DNA of 23,308 nucleotides from Candidatus Borrarchaeota archaeon. GTDB taxonomy: Archaea > Asgardarchaeota > Sifarchaeia > Borrarchaeales > Borrarchaeaceae. The stretch lies in contig JAEORY010000010.1 of NCBI GenBank assembly GCA_016840645.1, positions 1-23,308 of the forward strand. The letters are read 5' to 3'. Below the pieces are notes generated by a model. It was not told where the DNA came from and ran no database searches. It saw only the letters and a list, made by a program, of their open reading frames with translations. Both the position numbers and the translations under genes were made by a program. Positions 21,810-23,308 of the stretch are shown here, piece by piece; position 1 is the stretch's first letter, and each line of letters starts with the position of its first letter.

Positions 21810-21901
21810 TTATTTCCTTAAAAACACACGATTCGCTTCTTTCAATATAATTTTTACATATATTTTTAACATTTTTTCAACTTGTTTTACGTTGTATTCA
21901 T
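21810..21901 (-). pseudogene. Possible frameshifted remnant of a small gene
   Basis: A strong GGAGGTG five bases before ATG 21901 leads to only four codons (M-N-T-T-stop). One extra base would join it to an open frame of about 30 codons that ends at TAA 21810, just before the ribosome binding site of the Ala-rich gene ('KQVEKMLKIYVKIILKEANR'). Either a real 4-codon leader or a broken mini-gene. A longer reading that starts in the GGA/ACC repeat is judged spurious. Confidence 0.3.
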
Positions 21902-21927
21902 TTACACCTCCATTAAAAGCAATAAGG

Positions 21928-22083
21928 CTATTTACCGTCACCGGAACCGTAACCGGAACCGTAACCGGAACCGTCACCGGAACCGTCACCGTCACCGTAA
22001 CCGTCACCGTAACCAAAACCGGAACCGTCACCGTAACCAAAACCGTAACCGGAACCGTAATAAATATCTTTAATTTTGTTCAT
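21928..22083 (-). CDS. 51-residue Gly-X-Gly-X repeat peptide
   Basis: ATG 22083 lies inside the end of the DUF6948-like gene (14-bp overlap, +1 frame relative to it); GGAG sits ten bases upstream. After MNKIKDIYY the peptide is an unbroken alternation of Gly with Tyr, Ser, Asp or Phe (about 42 residues) ending in GDGK-stop. Other frames through this DNA give Thr/Val or Arg/Asn repeats and are shadows. Similar G-(D/S/Y)-G tails occur in phage proteins near or fused to DUF6948-type domains (recalled). It may be translated alone by coupling or as a frameshift extension of the upstream protein. Function is unknown. Confidence 0.65.
   Translation of the reverse strand: MNKIKDIYYGSGYGFGYGDGSGFGYGDGYGDGDGSGDGSGYGSGYGSGDGK
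21934..22059. repeat. Hexanucleotide-type ACCGNN repeat
   Basis: Forty-two consecutive triplets alternate ACC with GTC, GTA, GGA or AAA. ACC is invariant at every second triplet, encoding Gly on the minus strand. Confidence 0.95.
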
Positions 22084-22474
22084 TTGGTTTTAACTCCATT
22101 ATAGATTTATATGCTTCTTCTGTACATTCTGTCATTGAGTACTCCTCAACAATGACCTTTCTGACGACTGTTCCAGATACTTTTGAATCGGATGATATGC
22201 CAGACATAGCAACACCCTCGTACCAACTTAAATTTTTATCTTTTGGTTTATGATACCAAATACGTCGGCAATTTTTCAGTTCAACCCCTGTATCATCTGC
22301 AATCACAACTGTACCTGCATTAATTCCCTCGTTCCTACTTCTTACAAGCACATTTTTACCAATCATTCTGGTTGCAACTGTTTGCTCACCTGTAAAATTT
22401 ACAACTTCCGTTTTAATTGAATCTGCTTTTACATATTCAACTTCATCAATTTTAATTGTGTTTGGTTTTGACAT
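22070..22474 (-). CDS. DUF6948-like phage protein
   Basis: A 134-residue protein; ATG 22474 with AAAGGAAT upstream. The pattern 'I-x-I-D-E-V-E-Y-V-K-x-D-S', 'GKNVLVRSRNEGINAGTVV', 'V-x-L-K-N-C-R-R-I-W-Y' and 'VIVEEYSMTECTEEAYKSI' corresponds to what I recall of the DUF6948 family of small phage proteins (R-x-Y-S-A-G-V-x-x-G; R-R-I-W-x-W; C-T-x-E-A). Function is not established. Its 3' end overlaps the Gly-repeat peptide gene. It lies behind a structured intergenic element. Confidence 0.7.
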   Translation of the reverse strand: MSKPNTIKIDEVEYVKADSIKTEVVNFTGEQTVATRMIGKNVLVRSRNEGINAGTVVIADDTGVELKNCRRIWYHKPKDKNLSWYEGVAMSGISSDSKVSGTVVRKVIVEEYSMTECTEEAYKSIMELKPNEQN

Positions 22475-22499
22475 TTACATTCCTTTCTTTAAGTTAAAA

Positions 22500-22564
22500 G
22501 CAATAAGGCGGAACATGGTCGACATCATAAACCTTTGAGGGTTCATGCACATCCCGCCTATTGC
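22500..22564 (-). ncRNA. Structured intergenic RNA element or terminator-like hairpin
   Basis: On the minus strand an outer stem pairs GCAATA-GGCGG with CCGCC-T-TATTGC (22554-22564 with 22500-22511, one bulged base). Inside lies a perfect 8-bp hairpin CATGAACC-ctcaaa-GGTTTATG (one G-T pair; 22526-22547) and a small third stem. TTTTAA follows the outer stem. It sits between a 71-residue gene and the DUF6948-like gene and could be a terminator, processing site or regulatory leader. No known class is recognised. Confidence 0.5.
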
Positions 22565-22567
22565 CAA

Positions 22568-22783
22568 TTACTTTGGTATCAATTGCAAACAAGCAGTTGG
22601 TCTTGTAATTATAAGTACACTGGTAGATTTATTTCCATTCGGCATGGTAATTCTACTATCCGGTACTTCAATAACGATAGACTGACCTGAATGCATCAAT
22701 TCGCACAGTTTTATAGATACACCTTGCAACTCTTTAATCATTTCAGCCATTTGCTTTGCTTTTCCATTTCCACCTATACTCAT
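22568..22783 (-). CDS. Small unknown protein
   Basis: 71 residues from ATG 22783, which overlaps the TAA of the phosphatase gene by one base (TAATG). A GTG four codons earlier is rejected because it falls inside the previous gene without a site. 'GKAKQMAEMIKELQGVSIKLCELMHSGQSIVIEVPDSRI' suggests a helix then beta strands. No family is recognised. Confidence 0.65.
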   Translation of the reverse strand: MSIGGNGKAKQMAEMIKELQGVSIKLCELMHSGQSIVIEVPDSRITMPNGNKSTSVLIITRPTACLQLIPK

Positions 22784-23308
22784 TAAATACCCCACATTTC
22801 CGGAAATTCAATTTTAAGAATATCCATTACAAGTTTCCAATTCCATTTACTTTGATTATTTCTATGTGCTAAGTTTATCCAGAACAAATCTTTATCATCT
22901 AAATAAACATCAGCAATAGGTTTTATCCCAGTATTATCTGGGTTATGTGCCCACTTCCTACAATGTGGCGGTCTTATACCATTAACGTCATGATACCATA
23001 TGCTATTTTTGTTTAACCAGTTGATAAGCTTTTCATCGATTTGTCTAACAGTAAAAATTATTATATACCAACCGTGATGATACAATTCTTTCAATGCTTC
23101 AGGTGCTCCAGGTATTTTATCATAAAAATCTAACTGTGTTGAAAAATCTTTTGCATAAACATGGTCATGTATAACCCCGTCAAAATCAATACATATTGTA
23201 CGTTTATATTTATCTCTATTTCCGTGATATTCAACGCCTGTTCCTATTTTTGTAGGAAATGAGAAATCTGGATCTAACCAATTCCACGGATTGAGTGCCC
23301 TCCCTCCT
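22783..23308 (-). CDS. HAD-superfamily phosphatase, 5' end beyond the window
   Basis: The frame is open to the right edge, about 174 residues visible. HAD motif I is TICIDFDGVIHD (D-x-D-G), about 40 residues from the visible edge. 'GAPEALKELYHHGWYIIIFTVR' supplies motif II (hydrophobic-FTVR, T), 'KPIADVYLDDKDLFW' the Lys and acidic motif IV (DD). The residues needed for phosphotransfer are present. Small phage HAD proteins act as nucleotidases or polynucleotide 3'-phosphatases; which one cannot be told here. The upstream extension ('ALNPWNWLDPDFSFP') is unusual for a HAD start, so more protein precedes it outside the window. Confidence 0.8.
   Translation of the reverse strand, partial: GGRALNPWNWLDPDFSFPTKIGTGVEYHGNRDKYKRTICIDFDGVIHDHVYAKDFSTQLDFYDKIPGAPEALKELYHHGWYIIIFTVRQIDEKLINWLNKNSIWYHDVNGIRPPHCRKWAHNPDNTGIKPIADVYLDDKDLFWINLAHRNNQSKWNWKLVMDILKIEFPEMWGI

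Larger units (their letters stand above)
21913..22509. repeat. 16-bp perfect direct repeat TTAAAAGCAATAAGGC
   Basis: Copies at 21913-21928 and 22494-22509. On the coding (minus) strand both lie just upstream of a ribosome binding site: the first before GGAGGTG/ATG 21901, the second before AAAGGAAT/ATG 22474, and the second forms the 3' arm of the structured element. Confidence 0.8.

Noticed and set aside
21882..22104. Arg/Asn and Thr/Val repeat frames through the ACCGNN repeat on the plus strand, and the Thr/Val frame on the minus strand
   Set aside because: All are alternative readings of the same repeat. Only the Gly-X-Gly frame has a plausible coupled start and a non-repeat N-terminus.

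Overview
The window is a piece of a tailed-phage genome (or a prophage with phage organisation). It is AT-rich, uses the standard code with all three stop codons, and most starts are preceded by good GGAGG- or AAGGA-type ribosome binding sites. Large terminase, portal, scaffold-like, major capsid, adaptor-like and beta-propeller 'nozzle'-like genes follow each other without a tail-tube, tape-measure or sheath gene, which suggests a short-tailed (podovirus-like) virion. The host cannot be named from the sequence. If the promoter reading below is right, it must carry RpoN (sigma-54).

Region 1 (1-15421, all leftward) is the virion module. In transcription order it holds a 41-residue Gly/Lys peptide, a small membrane protein, a putative small terminase, the large terminase, portal, a small helical protein, a scaffold-like protein, the major capsid protein with a terminator-like hairpin behind it, a small unknown protein, a probable head-tail adaptor, a nozzle-like protein, two small membrane proteins, an unknown protein, a beta-helix protein, a long repeat-bearing fibre protein, and baseplate/fibre accessory proteins running off the left edge.

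Region 2 (15422-16136) is a gene-free divergent control region. It holds a 22-bp imperfect palindrome, several GTTC/GAAC inverted repeats, a sigma-70-like promoter, and two of three perfect sigma-54 (-24/-12) promoter matches. The third lies at 16451, between the first two rightward genes.

Region 3 (16137-19443, rightward) is a run of small, tightly packed genes: two paralogous zinc-ribbon proteins, several unknown small proteins, two very small membrane proteins, and a sigma-70-family (ECF-like) RNA polymerase sigma factor at the end. A clear intrinsic terminator at 18114-18166 divides it.

Region 4 (19388-23308, leftward) converges on region 3, and its primase overlaps the sigma gene tail to tail by 56 bp. 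It encodes a zinc-finger/TOPRIM primase, several small Cys-rich proteins, an Ala/Asp/Tyr-repeat protein resembling Imm-5-like proteins, a Gly-X-Gly-X repeat peptide overlapping a DUF6948-like gene, a structured intergenic element, and a HAD-type phosphatase cut by the right edge.

The most unusual signal is the set of three perfect sigma-54 promoters in front of the first rightward genes, combined with a phage-encoded ECF-like sigma factor at the end of the same cluster. My reading, which is inference, is that host RpoN plus an activator opens the rightward genes and the phage sigma factor then redirects polymerase, possibly to the leftward virion operon.
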